From: Linyphia triangularis
Lineage: Eukaryota; Arthropoda; Arachnida; Araneae; Linyphiidae
Direction of reading: 5' to 3'
NCBI GenBank assembly: GCA_963978545.1
Contig: OZ021721.1
Span: forward strand, 97,327,918-97,391,917
Length of the DNA stretch: 64,000 bases
The notes below the pieces were generated by a model. The model did no database searches. It was not told the DNA's origin and saw nothing but the letters and a program-made list of their open reading frames with translations. Shown piece by piece: positions 22,429-34,754 of the stretch; the stretch's first letter is position 1; every line of letters starts with the position of its first letter. Position numbers and translations under genes: made by a program.

Positions 22429-22882
22429 GAGAGGCGACTGCAATTTTTGGACCCCATCGAATAATTAAGAAGGTTGCAGACGATTCAGATATCTGGCGAC
22501 GGTCTACTTGCATCTATTAAAAGGGAGCCAAGTTGGCAATAAACATTACGTCACTGATGACGTAAATAATGTCGCCAATTTGGCTTACTTTTAAAAGATA
22601 CAAATTTTCCGAGCCAGAGATCAGAAATCGTTTGCGCTTTTTCTCATTGAAATCAAAATGCAATGGGTTGCCAGACGAAAAAGTGTGTTATCTTTTTAGC
22701 AAGTTATGACATATTTGGCAATCGGATTTTAGTTCAACTCATTTCAAGTCGATTTTTGATCAGTTTCGGCCATTTTTGCCACGGCAAACCAGTGGATTCG
22801 TAATCTATTCACTTTTCTCCATTTCCTATAAAAAAATTCAGAATGATGTTCGATGGGGTCCAAAAATTGCAGTCACCTCTCG
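22429..22882. mobile_element. MITE family M1, copy B (454 bp, left arm deleted)
   Basis: Same ends as copy A, but the left arm jumps from ACCCCATCGAA directly to the central GGTTGCAGACGATTCAG, losing most of one inverted repeat. The right half is close to copy A. Confidence 0.75.
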
Positions 22883-23199
22883 GACTAAGCTGCTGTCGAT
22901 AATTTAAGTTAAGTAAAATGAAATAAGCATAGGTACGTGTATCTTGAAATTCCAACGTAAAATGTGTTAACCAGTGCGCATAAATTGTCAATTGGGATTC
23001 AAAAATGCTATTAGAAAGGGCAAATACAACACCCTCCCCTGACGAGAAACAAATAAATTTTCCCCGTTAATCCGTGATGAAAACGTCAAAATATAAAAGA
23101 GAAAATATATATGCATTTTGTACATTTGTGCTTTATTTTGAACAAAAAAATAGCTGAATAAGAATATATTTGCGTACTAATGTGTACACATAGCAGCAG

Positions 23200-23690
23200 T
23201 GCAGTCAGAAATTTTTTGCTGAGGGGAGTTTAAGGTAAGTTCTATTTGGGTAATAAAATTGTATAGAAAAATTGAAACTTTTCAGAAAAAAATCGGAAAT
23301 CCACGTAAACGCGGAAGATTTTCACCCCAAGTTAATACAATAATCTAACCCTCCAACCCCTCCCCCCCCCCTCGCCTTCTGATCCCTTCCCGCCTTCTGA
23401 TGGTATTTGAACATTGTGTTTGTGAAAAGCAAAATTAGAAGGCCAGAACTACTTATGTTTAAAATTTCAGAAGCCTACGCCTATTTCAAGTTGGTTTGTA
23501 AAAAATTAATTAAAAAATTATTTTAAAATACTAATTAAAATGTCAACATTTTGTTAGTCAAAAGACAAATTGGAAGGTCATAACTATAGTTTTGTGGAAA
23601 ATTTCAGACCCCTACGCCTATTAGGAATGGCTTTGTTAAACATTTAAATGATTAAGTTTAAATTATTAAAATAAAAAGAAATGAAAACTA
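23200..23690. repeat. Degenerate tandem pair left of H1 copy 3
   Basis: AGAAGGCCAGAACTACTTAT...AAATTTCAGAAGCCTACGCC is followed by GGAAGGTCATAACTATAGTT...AAATTTCAGACCCCTACGCC about 130 bases on. No coding signal. Confidence 0.55.
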
Positions 23691-23707
23691 TAAATCCAAA
23701 TCTTAAC

Positions 23708-25734
23708 CACCGATATAGATAAGCAACTGGACAGACTGCTTAACGCTGGGGGAACGAGCCGTAGCCACCGCAGAAGCGAGATGCTTGGATGGAGGAATTT
23801 GTATTGCCGATGTGGATTTTTTTCGATCTTTATGGTATATTCACGTTACTTTTGATATTTGGAAAGCAAAAAAAAAAAAAAAACATATTTGAAGAAAATA
23901 GTTTAACCAATATATAAAACTGATCAAAATAATTCTAAGTGTAGGATTTGTATATTTGGAACAAATATTTGAGATTAGTTATTGTCGATATCTGTAAACA
24001 TGTTTTATCGTTATTGATTTGAATTTGATTCTTTACATTTCAAGTTACATAAATTAAATGTTTTAAAAATAAATTATCTACAAGTTATGAGAATACAGTA
24101 AACAAATGAAAATAGACTTTAAAAGAATATTTATTTTAGAAGTAGAAATTAAACATAATTGAAGAAATGCATTAAACCAGTTGAAAATAAGTAATAATAA
24201 GATTTCAAAATGCAAATTCATTTATACTATAACTAATGTAATACAAAAAAAAAAACAATTTAAGTTTCAAAGGCAAACTATATTGTATTAATTTTTCATA
24301 CTCAATATTATTATATAACTTATGAATTTACAGATACAGGTTTTGAAACTTGTTTATTGCAAGTCAAAGACATATATTTGATACATTAATTCTGAAGTGG
24401 TTCTCTGAAAAAATCTTAATTGTAGTACATTAATTAATAAAAATTGCGATTTCTTGTAAAATAAAATTGACCAACTGGATTAATTTTGGTATCATTTTAG
24501 CTTAAAAACTAAATCAAAATTATTAGCCAATGAAACAAATTTAATCAGTTTAACATTTACTCAATAAATCCTTCTAATATACAACTATCCATTTAAACAA
24601 GTATAGAGTAAAATCCGAATGCGTTTTAGCTCTGCGTTTCATCTCTTAGAATACACTTTATTATTTATTTACAATAAATAATAAAGTATATTCTAAGAGA
24701 TGAAATTTGAGGATTTGAAAACTATGAAGAAACTCTTGCCTTCGTGACACATAAATTTCTCCTAATTTATTAAAAACATTTAAATAAATAAAAAATAAAC
24801 TTCTTTAATTTAGTACAATCATTTGTAAACGACTGCAAGAGGAGAGACAATTTCTCTCTAAAATTCAAGGGTTACATTTATAAACAGAAATAAAACTGAA
24901 ATACAAATTGTTTTCAACAGTTTGGTGGGACTTCGAATTCCAACAAACCGTAAAAAAAGACTTATTTTTTTTTAAATAAATAGGTAAGTAATAAAGAAAA
25001 TAATAAAGTTTTCCGTTCGCAGTCCGCAGCTTCATTATTAAATAAATTTAGAACAGAACACTAGCATTTTGAGTTATTGTTTCCATTTCCATTCCATCCT
25101 TTTTTTTTTTTTAAATACAATTACTAAATCTTCATGAAAACGTATAAAAATATAGATTAAATAAAACAAATCTAAAACAAATTATCCAGTTATAAATAAA
25201 CAGAGTAATTATTTTAATTATTAAATGAGTGAACAAGTAGAGTTTTAATTTCGCTTTCTTTTCCCATTTCCTTTGCCAAATGCCCTTGAAAACGAATAAA
25301 AACAAGGATTAAATAAAAATAAATCAAGTGTTTTATTCTAAATCATAATACTATTTGTTCTGAATTTAAAATGTATTATTTATGGGGGGGGGGGGGATAT
25401 GAATTGCCATATAAGAGATCAATCACTAACCACGAGCGATCAATGTTAGAAGGGTCATTTTAGACATTTTTCAAAAAAAAAAATAACCCATTTTTTTAAA
25501 AAAAAAATTTTATTAACATATTTGAATGACTATTTTTTACTTGACGGTGAAAACTATTGTTTATATTTTTCTGATTTGCGCTGTTGTTGCAATTATATGC
25601 AACACAGTAATTAACCATGATTCAGGAAATCGTCCCACCATTGGCAGGAAAGCAAATACTTCTTTTTTTTTCGCGCGTTTTTCGCTTTGCGTTGCCATCG
25701 GAGCAGTCTATCCAGTTGTTTATCTATATCGATG
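23708..25734. mobile_element. Family H1 long element, copy 3 (2,027 bp)
   Basis: Same termini as the 339-bp copies (CACCGATATAGATAAGCAAC and the inverse of CATCGATATAGATAAACAAC). TSD ATCTTAAC / GTCTTAAC at 23700-23707 and 25735-25742 (7 of 8). The interior is extremely AT-rich with no transposase frame. It includes a near-perfect 33-base-arm palindrome at 24637-24705. Interior motifs are shared with copy 4. Confidence 0.8.
24637..24705. repeat. Near-perfect palindrome inside H1 copy 3
   Basis: Arms of about 33 bases (TTTCATCTCTTAGAATACAC and its inverse TATTCTAAGAGATGAAA) with one mismatch and a loop of a few bases. It could form a stable hairpin in RNA or a cruciform. Confidence 0.85.
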
Positions 25735-25742
25735 GTCTTAAC

Positions 25743-26350
25743 AGACCCTATAAGGCCATTAACTATTTTGTTTCAATCAAATTAAATTTATTATAGCCCT
25801 AAAAAAACAAGTGTTCAATAAAATTGGGGAAAATTAAAAATTCATCTACAAAAAACAAAAAAGCATTTTGCAGATACAAAATGAAACAATTATAATGAAA
25901 CCATAAATTATAGCAAATCGGGATTTTACCGGAGTATTTCATTTTACAAAATATTTTTGTTTTATTATATATAGTTTGAAAATTTCGAAAAATTTAATAA
26001 TTTGACAAATTTCCGGTACTCTTAAGCAATATCCGAAGGTATAATTTTCACCTGTGATTCTAAAACTTTCCTGACATTTGTTTGCAATTAATATTATTTT
26101 GTGGTTTTATATCGAGCCAACATGTGTGTTTTTGTTCATATTCAAATCTATTCCATGCTTAACTGATGCGACTATCTTTAAACACTGGCACTTTAAAAAC
26201 GAAAGCAGATAGAAAAAAAAATCAAATTAATTCTACTATTGTGCTTTCAAAACCAATCATTCAAAACTATAAAGTAAAGCAAAAACGAAATTTTACAAAG
26301 CCAAATCACTTGGATGAAAGGGGAAATCCCTAAAAAACGCTCCATGGTCA
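25743..26350. other. Unassigned AT-rich spacer between H1 copies
   Basis: No coding or repeat structure recognised. Confidence 0.5.
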
Positions 26351-26358
26351 TGTAATAT

Positions 26359-26696
26359 CATCGATGTAAATAAACAACTGGTTAGACTGCTTAACGCTGG
26401 GAAAATGAAGCCGTTGCCAGATGCCGTTGGTGGGATAAAAAATACGTATTGCCGAGGATTGAAAATAAAATTTTGGGTTGTATACAGCAGAAATGTCAAT
26501 AGTAGACCACCTTAATTGGTAATAATGTGCAAAAAAATATATACTCTAGCATTTTACAAGGTTTTTCGCATTTCCATCCAACTATAAAAGTGAACTGTGA
26601 TTGGTTAATCTTCCCACCAGCTTCGCAATCCCCGGCGCGTTTTTCTCTTTGCATTGACAATGGAGCAGTCTATCCAGTTGTTTATTTATATCGATG
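26359..26696. mobile_element. Family H1 short element, copy 2 (338 bp)
   Basis: Inverted relative to copy 1 and alignable along its length (for example the TGAACTGTGATTGGTTAATC segment). Perfect 8-bp TSD TGTAATAT at 26351-26358 and 26697-26704. Confidence 0.87.
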
Positions 26697-26885
26697 TGTA
26701 ATATACGACGCCAAATACAAATAATTTTTTCCATGCAAATAACACTCAATTACAACTCATGAAGGCAAAATATAGCATATAACGATCTTACTAATGAAAT
26801 ATATAATGTATGTAATAATTTTTTGAGGATAAATAAGTTTCCTGGATCATAAATTTACTTTTAACTAATAAGTTTGCACAACGTT

Positions 26886-27077
26886 TCAGTACAGTATGTT
26901 ACAAAAACCGATCGAAACAAAATAAATATTCGTAAAAATGTTGTTTAAATTCTTGCCGGTAAAATCATATAAGCTTCGCCTTTCTTCTACAGCTTCTTGT
27001 AATGGCAGGGACAGCAATAACCATCCATTTTGCCTAATTAACGACAACGCGACAACATTCCAACTAACATTCGCCAT
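26886..27077 (-). CDS. Possible first exon of an unrecognised gene, minus strand
   Basis: On the minus strand an ATG in good context (TTTCAATGG, at 27077) opens MANVSWNVVALSLIRQNGWL, followed by a leucine-rich and then charged segment ending LYDFTG before low-complexity sequence. No domain is recognised and no clear GT donor follows; a GC donor after ACCG is conceivable. It lies in the only stretch between two transposon copies (26359-26696 and 27191-29103) that looks unique. A palindromic E-box TCACGTGA sits at 27131-27138, about 55 bases upstream of the ATG. It may be a real first exon or a chance frame. Confidence 0.18.
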   Translation of the reverse strand: MANVSWNVVALSLIRQNGWLLLSLPLQEAVEERRSLYDFTGKNLNNIFTNIYFVSIGFCNILY

Positions 27078-27130
27078 TGAAATACTATGGTAGAGTTGGT
27101 GCTGAGCAGAAAAACTATGGCGTCATCAGA

Positions 27131-27138
27131 TCACGTGA
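27131..27138. promoter_or_regulatory. Palindromic E-box TCACGTGA
   Basis: Perfect 8-base palindrome of the type bound by MITF/TFE and USF factors, placed just upstream of the minus-strand ATG at 27077. The placement is suggestive only. Confidence 0.25.
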
Positions 27139-27190
27139 CATGATGTGTTCACCCAAAGGTTACCATTGCTCTTTCCACCCCCAATATAAC

Positions 27191-29103
27191 TATCGATATA
27201 GATAAACATTTGGATAGACTGCTCAACGCTGGGGAAATGAAGCTGTTGCCACCGCGGTTGGCGGATCGTTGGGTGGATGAAAAATGCGGATTGCTGTGAA
27301 TCATTTACGCCGATCGTCATTGTATAATCGCATTACACTTGATATTCCGCAAACAAAATGAAATTAAATTACAATTTATGAGGTAAGTATTTCAACTAAC
27401 AAATAGAACTGACTCAAATAACTCAAAGTGTTAGATTTTTACTCGCGGAACAATGATTAGAAGTTAGTTAATATCGATATATTTCTAAACGTTGTTTAAT
27501 CTTGATTTGCATTTGTGTGTTGTGTGTGTGATTAAAACTTAAATAATTCAATTTCAAACAATTAGTTTGGATTATTTATTTATGCTTTTAGATCTATATT
27601 TTAATTTAAAAAAAATATGTTGAAAAGGATCAATTTATTTGATTTTATTTGCATTATAAAATTGTTTCTATTGAAAAAAAGTTGTTAATATCAATTGAAA
27701 GATTAACAAAATTTGTACTGTTTACTTTGAAAAAAATAAAATTCATCTAAATTTCTTTAAAATTCCATATGTTAAATAAATAAAAAAAATACTTCAAAAG
27801 ACGAGCTGTAATAGGACAAATTTATTTTACACCAACAAATTTAGTCTTTTTTTTTTTTTTTAGGTTTAAAATCAGTTATATTGTTGAATTAGAAATAATA
27901 ACCTGTATAAGACTAATACATAAATAAAGAATTAAATACTAATCAGTATACATTGAAAAGGAGTAATTCGGTACAAAATTTAAAGTTATTTAACTTATAC
28001 TGTCAATTTAAAGATTACATTCTTTTTAAATCCTTTAAAACTTCGATTTTATTTGTGTGTGGCGGATAAATATGCCGATGGCCAATTAATAGCACTTGTC
28101 AATCGATCTGAAACATGGCAGATAGATTCATTGTGTACAACAATGCATTCTATCTAGTTATGTGGTCTGTAACTATTTCTGAATCGGAGGGCTAATTAAT
28201 CTACTTAACGTAACCCAATCGTGCTGAAGCTGATAGATTCGTTGTCGATGATAATGCTTTCTTTCAAGTTTTAGGTCTGTCACTAAAAGGCCTCTTTTAT
28301 ACACTCTGCTATTATCAATTCGGAGAAAACCCACTTGCCGTCATCTAATCAAGTTACACTTGGAAGATAGACTCATTGCCGATGACAACGCATTCTATTA
28401 AGTAGCATTTAGTGAATTTATCAGACGCGGGATGGGGAGGGGATATTACTTTTTAAGGTATTTTGAAGTCAGTTTAAAATGCTATTTGTCATTTTAAACT
28501 GAAAAGAGTTTAATGAAAACCTTTCTTTGGAAGAGCATTACTATACATTATATAAACGATCCTAATGTAAAAAGCTTCATTGAAACAGAACTGTATTTAT
28601 AGAAATAAAAATAATAACAGGCAATCTCTAAACGAATATGCTATAAATCAGAAGATTTTTCAAAAAGTAATACGTCCCAAATCTTTAAAAAAATGCTAGC
28701 GTTTTAAAGTGCATATGTAAACTGATAAAAGCAATATTTATGTTTCGCGTAGAGGTGATAGTTTGTGGATGAGAAGCTCCAAAATAATTCTATTTAGTAT
28801 AAATGCTATGGAGGGGGCATACATGTTTAAATGTAACTAAAATAAAATGACGAAAAATTCCTAGGTTGTACAAGGCGGTATTGTCAATATAGTAGATATT
28901 AATTAACATTTACCTTAAAAAAATTCTATTTAAGCACTTTATAAGGTTACCCCGCATTGTCGCCCTTCTATATAGAAAAGAACGGTAGTTCAACAAATCA
29001 TCCCCCCCCCCCCATCGAAAGGAAAGCATACGTTTCTACCTGCGCGTTTTTCGCCTTGCGTTGCCATCGGAGCAGTCTATCCAGTTGTTTATCTATATCG
29101 ACG
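27191..29103. mobile_element. Family H1 long element, copy 4 (1,913 bp)
   Basis: Termini TATCGATATAGATAAACATT and the inverse of CGTCGATATAGATAAACAAC. TSD AATATAAC / ATTATAAC at 27183-27190 and 29104-29111 (7 of 8). Interior shares subterminal blocks with copy 3 (AAGTGTTAGATTTTTA, GAAGTTAGTTAATATCGATA). It has no coding frame. Near its right part it has captured, or was invaded by, a member of dispersed family D1 (28020-28440). Confidence 0.78.
28020..28440 (-). repeat. Dispersed family D1 members, inverted, inside H1 copy 4
   Basis: AATCCTTTAAAACTTCGATT, AATCGATCTGAAACATGGCAG and CAATGCATTCTATC recur two or three times in degenerate form, matching the inverse of D1 and the block at 38060-38300. 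Confidence 0.5.
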
Positions 29104-29142
29104 ATTATAACTCGATGACTGCTACTATATTTTAGCCCTCAC

Positions 29143-29605
29143 ATAAGAATATAATATATTCATATAAGAATATATAAGAATATAATATATAAGAATATAA
29201 TACATAATAATATAAGAATATAATATATAAGAATATAATATATAAGAATATAATATATAAGAATATAATACATAATAATATAAGAATATAATATATAAGA
29301 ATATAATAATGTAATGTATAAGAATATTGATATAAGAATATATATATATAAGAATATAGATATAAGAATATAATATATAAGAATATAATATATAAGAATA
29401 TAATATATAAGAATATAATATATAAGAATACAGATATAAGAATATAATGTATAGGAATATAGATATAAAAATAAAATATATAAGAATATAGATATAAGAA
29501 TATAATATATAAGAATATAGATATAACAATAAAATGCATAAGAATATAGATATAAGAATATAGATATAAGAATATAGATATAAGAATATAGATATAAGAA
29601 TATAA
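29143..29605. repeat. AT minisatellite, (ATATAAGAAT)-type, ~460 bp
   Basis: Irregular repetition of TATAAGAATATA with short insertions. It produces the long YILIYYIL-type minus-strand frames, which are artefacts. Confidence 0.92.
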
Positions 29606-31054
29606 TAAATTAAATAATTTATCTACTAGTTAATTAACCCCATCAAAGAAGCTTGTGTGTAAAATTATCGCAGATAGATTTTTATGTTTTCTATGTTCAT
29701 TCATAATTTTTTTTTCTCGTATTATCGGAAGTTGAAAAACCATCTTACGTTATTTTGGCAGTAGTACATGGGTGGTAAAAGCTTCCCACGATGGCCGAAC
29801 AACAGCCTCTATGAATTTGGAAGTATTTCGGTTTCGATTCTGTCAAACAAGTCTCCTCATCTCCAGTTGAAAGAGGCTGCCAAATACTAACTAGAATCCA
29901 CACTTTTAATAACGATGAAAATAACTCATACACAGAAGTCTCTCAGGTCTATTTTCGATCGTGCCAACGAAAACAGCATTGCTTTTTTTTAGTGTCGGGA
30001 CGACATTCAAAGGGATACGTCTAGAATAACTTTAGAAAAAGGTCATTTTTGCAACTTTTTCTATTTGACGCTTGCCGGTAAGGTAAAACCAATGCAATCC
30101 ATCAGTTCAACTAGACTTGAAATGATGACAATACCCTGAAAGTTATCAAGAATATAAGGCGGTTGTAACTTTTATTATTAGAGATAGAGCATCGGTGTAA
30201 ATTTTTTAAAGGGCAACTAAAACAAAAATTTCTCTTGTCCTTTGGGCAACCAGAAATTTAATATCTATTTCATAAACACATGTTTTGTTTTGATAATTAT
30301 TATAAAATTGCAATTGGATTTTGAACACTTATTGTACGTGTACATTAACCAGTTTAACTTATCCGAAGACAATAAATCCATCAATCACGTCTGTTTTCTT
30401 TTCTTACCGTTGACTATGCAAGTAAATATTTGAGCTATTTTATTAAATGTTAATTAAGTCAGTCTAACAAGAGCAAAATGAATTTCTAGTTTCCATACTT
30501 TGCAACATTGAAAATATTAAAAGCAACACTTGAGGACAATCAAGATCACTTCAGTGGTTGACCTTAGGACATCCATAAAAAATCTCAAAATTTGATCACT
30601 AACTATACTAGTACTTAGTACTATAACATGACTGTACTAATAGCACGTATGGTATTATGGATGTCAGCCAAATAAATGTAATGGTCTTAAAATTCATGGA
30701 TATGAAAAAGATTGAAATTTTTACCAGCGATTCAGTGTAAAAAATCTTTCGAGCAAAATAACACCCAATATGGCATGTATGATATAGTATATATGGGCGA
30801 TTCTGAAATTAAATGGAATTTGAGGAGGTAAAGAAACTTAAAAATAAAAAATAGATAACAAAAGTGACATTTTACTTTTAGAAATTTTATTAACAAAACT
30901 AATACATTTACCACTTCAAGAAAAGGTCAAGGAAAAATATCTTTTCTAAAAAAAAAAAAAAGCAATTTTCTAATTTTGCTTGTAACCAATCCTCCTTTTT
31001 TTTAAACTTGCGAATCAGTCAATTATGTCGTCATAAAATGGCTTTGTTTTGGTA
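29606..31054. other. Unassigned, probably unique sequence
   Basis: No transposon signature and only short chance frames. It leads into the X-box region. Confidence 0.45.
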
Positions 31055-31215
31055 ACACACCCACCCCACCTGCGCAGATTCTCATATGCTGAGCCAATCA
31101 GCTCATCGAATTCTCAAGGGCAGCCGAAGTTAGAAATAATACTTGATTGGCAGCACCGCTATTACATGGCGTAGAGGAAAGGCTTCTATTGCTTTCCATT
31201 GGTTACCATGGCAAC
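31055..31215 (+). promoter_or_regulatory. Candidate promoter with perfect RFX X-box
   Basis: A locally GC-richer stretch holds a TGCGCA NRF1-like half site (31071-31076), a direct CCAAT box (31094-31098), two inverted CCAAT boxes (31146-31150 and 31198-31202), and GTTACCATGGCAAC (31202-31215), an exact match to the palindromic X-box bound by RFX factors. An ATG in good context (CAACATGG) follows immediately at 31216 and opens 44 codons (MAARNTFQET...) that I do not recognise. Clustering of these motifs is unusual in this window, but motif matches alone do not prove a promoter. Confidence 0.3.
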
Positions 31216-31350
31216 ATGGCTGCCCGAAACACGTTTCAGGAAACACGGCTGCTGTGTTCGGAGGAAGATCACTTTGATTGGGTTTTTTCTCGTGAATTAT
31301 TCAGGCAAGAAGATTGCTGTTTATCGGATTTTTTTTTTCACTTACCGTAG
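31216..31350 (+). CDS. Possible first exon of an unrecognised gene
   Basis: The frame opens at an ATG directly after the X-box and reads MAARNTFQETRLLCSEEDHF, continuing through an acidic/aromatic segment to a TAG after codon 44. No family is recognised. A possible donor (CC/GTAGAA) before the stop and acceptors at about 31419 and 31554 would keep an open frame to a stop near 31748, but the donor is weak. The downstream piece also holds CGCCACTG/CAGTGGCG ends like those of hAT transposons, so the frame may be chance. Confidence 0.15.
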   Translation: MAARNTFQETRLLCSEEDHFDWVFSRELFRQEDCCLSDFFFHLP

Positions 31351-31809
31351 AAATGGATCTTCATTTTAGAAAATTGTAAAATAAATAATTTTAGTTTTGA
31401 ACTAATAAATTTATATGCAGCCCGGCTGTACTGGCTATAGTGCACGAGCCGCCACTGATGCAAGTTTTTGCTCTCTACAAGTAAGTCATGGATACTTGTT
31501 ACATTTCTGAAGGTACGTATCATGTGTCCAACATTTAGGATAATCGTTACTGCAGTGGCGTTTTTGCTAGCTGTTGTCACCACATGCTAGTTTTTCTTCA
31601 CATGGTCACTTTTCAACTTGATGCACATTTTCCACTGTTCCTTTCACAATGTTGCAGTTTTGAAGCCAATTTATCAAACTCATCTTGTTTTGTACTCGAT
31701 AGACTACGAATACAATCGCCGTTTAGAATCAGACGAGTTAATGGTTAAGTTGAAGAAATACCTGGTTTTCTGTTGATAATCAACAAAAGGTAATGTATTT
31801 TAAAGTAAA

Positions 31810-33800
31810 CTAGGGAGCTCCGCCCAATGCTCGCTAACGCTCGCCAAACCCCGAACGTTTCTCCGAACTAAAAAAACAAAAATCGTTAACAATAGAACCA
31901 CAAAACAAAAGTAAACGTTAGAAAGTAACCAATCGCAAGTGTATGAGATATTTAGCTCCGAGTCAAGCGAAATAGAAAAATCGACAAAAAATTAAACATT
32001 TTAATGTGAATCTCATAAAATTTTAACTTACAAAAACTGAACAAATAAAAATCGTTAACAATACAATGAACCCAATACAATCCCTCATCTGAAAATAAAA
32101 CAATTGTTGTTGAATTTAATAAAAACTCATAATGGATTTAGAAAACGTTAATTTATGACGTAACAAAAAAAAATTAGTTGTTCAGCTGGTTATAGATTTC
32201 GACAAACGATATACACTGAAATAAAGAAAAAAGCATAAGTTACGCAGTTTGCCAAATTTAAAAAATGGAACAAAAGCAGTATAAGACCCTATTGGCGATT
32301 TTTCCCGGTTTGAACTGGTCGAATTGCAAACAATCGCCAACAACAGCGAGTTTGTTTTACAAAAGGCATTTTCGGTCAAAAATGTTAAGCTAACAAAATA
32401 ACAATAGAAAAAAAATGGACGATTGCCAAACAATTGCGTGGCTGAATGGGTAAGATAAAAAACCAAAACTCTGTTGGTAACTTTTGCTTTTCACTTTCTT
32501 GTAGATGCCAAGCAAAAAGTCGCCATAATGATGTCCTATACTGCTTCTATACCCTAAAAATGTACAAGTTAAGTCTATAACATGTACATGTCAGAACTTA
32601 CAGGATAAGTTTTGGAGAGGCTAAAAATGACAATATCGACTACCATTTATATGCCGAGTTTGAATCTAAACATTTTAGAGCAAAGAACAATAGCAATAGA
32701 TCGAGTAAGAAACAATTATTAACTCAACCATCCTCAAATAATTCAATAGAAAGCATTTGCTGAACAAAATTGAAAGTGGATTGCCAACTAAATGCCTACA
32801 AAAACAGAAATCGTTTACAATAGAGCTACAAAACAAAAGCAAACGTTAAAAACAAACCAATCGCAAGTGAGTAAACTGAAAGATACAGATATAGTATAGG
32901 ACATTTCTTTGGCACAATTTTATTTGGTGTTTATTTCCAAGATAAATGCTGTTTTTGGCCACAGGTTTTTTTTTTAAGTTAATATTTTAATTTAATTTGT
33001 TTTATTAGTATTTACTTTAACTTAATTTTATTACTATTTATGTTTTTATTTATTTTTATTGGCAATTTTTCGGATCGCCAAATGTTCTCTACTGCATCTG
33101 TTCTAACTGAAATAGAAAATTACACAAAAAATTAAACATTTTAATGTGAATCTCATAAAACTTTAACTTGCAAAAACTAAACTAATAGAAACCGTTAACA
33201 ATACGATGTTCGCAATACAATCCCTCATCTGAAAATAAAACAGTTGATGTTGAATTTAAAAAACTCATTATAATAGATTCAGAACGATAATTTTATAAAA
33301 TGCCATCTCTAATGAACTAACACTCAATATAGAATAACTCACAAAAACTGAACTAACTTACAAAAAAATTATATTGAAAACACAAACAAACTAAATAAAA
33401 CTTACAAAAACTTAACTAACTTACAAAAGCTTAACTAATTTCTTAAAAACACAAACCAGCTAAATATTTGAACTTATAATATAGATAATTCAAGAAAAAT
33501 TCTTAATTAACAATCGAAGTCACACAAAAACAAAACTGTTTAGAAATCACACAAAAAAGAAACTGTTGAGAAATCACACACTGTTCTTACCTGGAAGCGC
33601 AACAAACCTAGATATAAAAAAAGAGCAAAATTTTAAAATGTGTAATTAAAGGAAACTATAATTAATAATTCAATAAAGTAAATGCCGAAACTCCATTGGC
33701 GACTTTTCCCGGTTTGAACTGGTCGGAATGCAAACAATCGTAGATTCGTCGAAGATAATTGAAATTCCCATTGGCGACTTTTCCTCAAAATAATACCAAA
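31810..33800 (-). mobile_element. Helitron 3' terminus and probable internal region
   Basis: At 31810 the minus strand ends with GGGCGGAGCTCCCTAG/T, preceded by TTTGGCGAGCGTTAGCGAGC, which closely matches the end of the Helitron at 4877-5660. To the right lies an AT-rich region with internal direct repeats (31980-32150 versus 33115-33290; GGCGAYTTTTCCCGGTTTGA at 32293 and 33697). The 5' terminus was not found, so the right border is a guess, and no helicase frame is visible. Confidence 0.5.
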
Positions 33801-34171
33801 TAGGCATTACCTAAACCTATTTTAGGAAAGTAATTTAATTCTTGTTTTAAAATAATAACAATGATTACAAATAGTATTTTTTACTAATAAAAATGCAAAA
33901 ACAGAACATAGTATAAGGCATCCTCTCAGAATTTTCTAAAAAAATTGCATTCAAAAGAACAATATGTAATAGTAACATGCATAAAGGCTTACTTAAAAAA
34001 ACAGAACTAACAAAAATATTAAAAACGCAAACCAACAATATATTACCCCAAAACAATAGCTTACGTTAAAAACAAATATAGAACAAGATATGTAACGCTA
34101 AAAAAATTGCCCTCAAAAGTACAACATGGTAACATATGCATACAGGCTTACATAGAGAGCAAAACTTAACC

Positions 34172-34292
<121 letters not shown>

Positions 34293-34697
34293 ATGTGCGT
34301 AATAAGATATGCGTAAGAGAAAAAAGCTATTTCAAACTGTTTTTTGTTTTTTCGTGTATATTCAGGTCAAATTTCAGGTCATTTTCGCGAGTTATCCCTT
34401 TTGAGAAAAAGAGAGAAATGGTATGGTATAGAAAAAAAACAGTTTGAAATAGTTTTTAAAAAGGTCTTACTATTTCCCCTTTCTCCATCTTCAGGTTAAA
34501 TTTCAAGTCATTCTGACGGTTGATTATTTTTTACGGCATTTAGAAAGCTGAACTTTAATTATAATCATGGATGGTCCCGAAAGGTTGTAGTTTTATAACC
34601 TTTGTTGTATTTGATATAAGGAATCAGTGTAATTTAAAAAGTGCTCAAAATAAGGTAAGAAATCATAAGTTTCATGGGTAGCTTGCTTTAAAAAAAA

Positions 34698-34735
<38 letters not shown>

Positions 34736-34754
34736 TGGAAAGCCTGATTTTTTT

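Noticed and set aside
29125..29539. Two overlapping minus-strand open frames of about 135 codons rich in Tyr, Ile and Leu
   Set aside because: They are translations of the TATAAGAATATA minisatellite; both frames are open only because the repeat lacks stop codons.
31216..31748. Three-exon gene model (exons 31216-31347, 31420-31478, 31556-31748)
   Set aside because: The phases happen to fit, but the first donor is weak, the introns would be about 72-77 bases, the product is unrecognised, and CGCCACTG/CAGTGGCG motifs suggest transposon ends. Kept only as a possible first exon.
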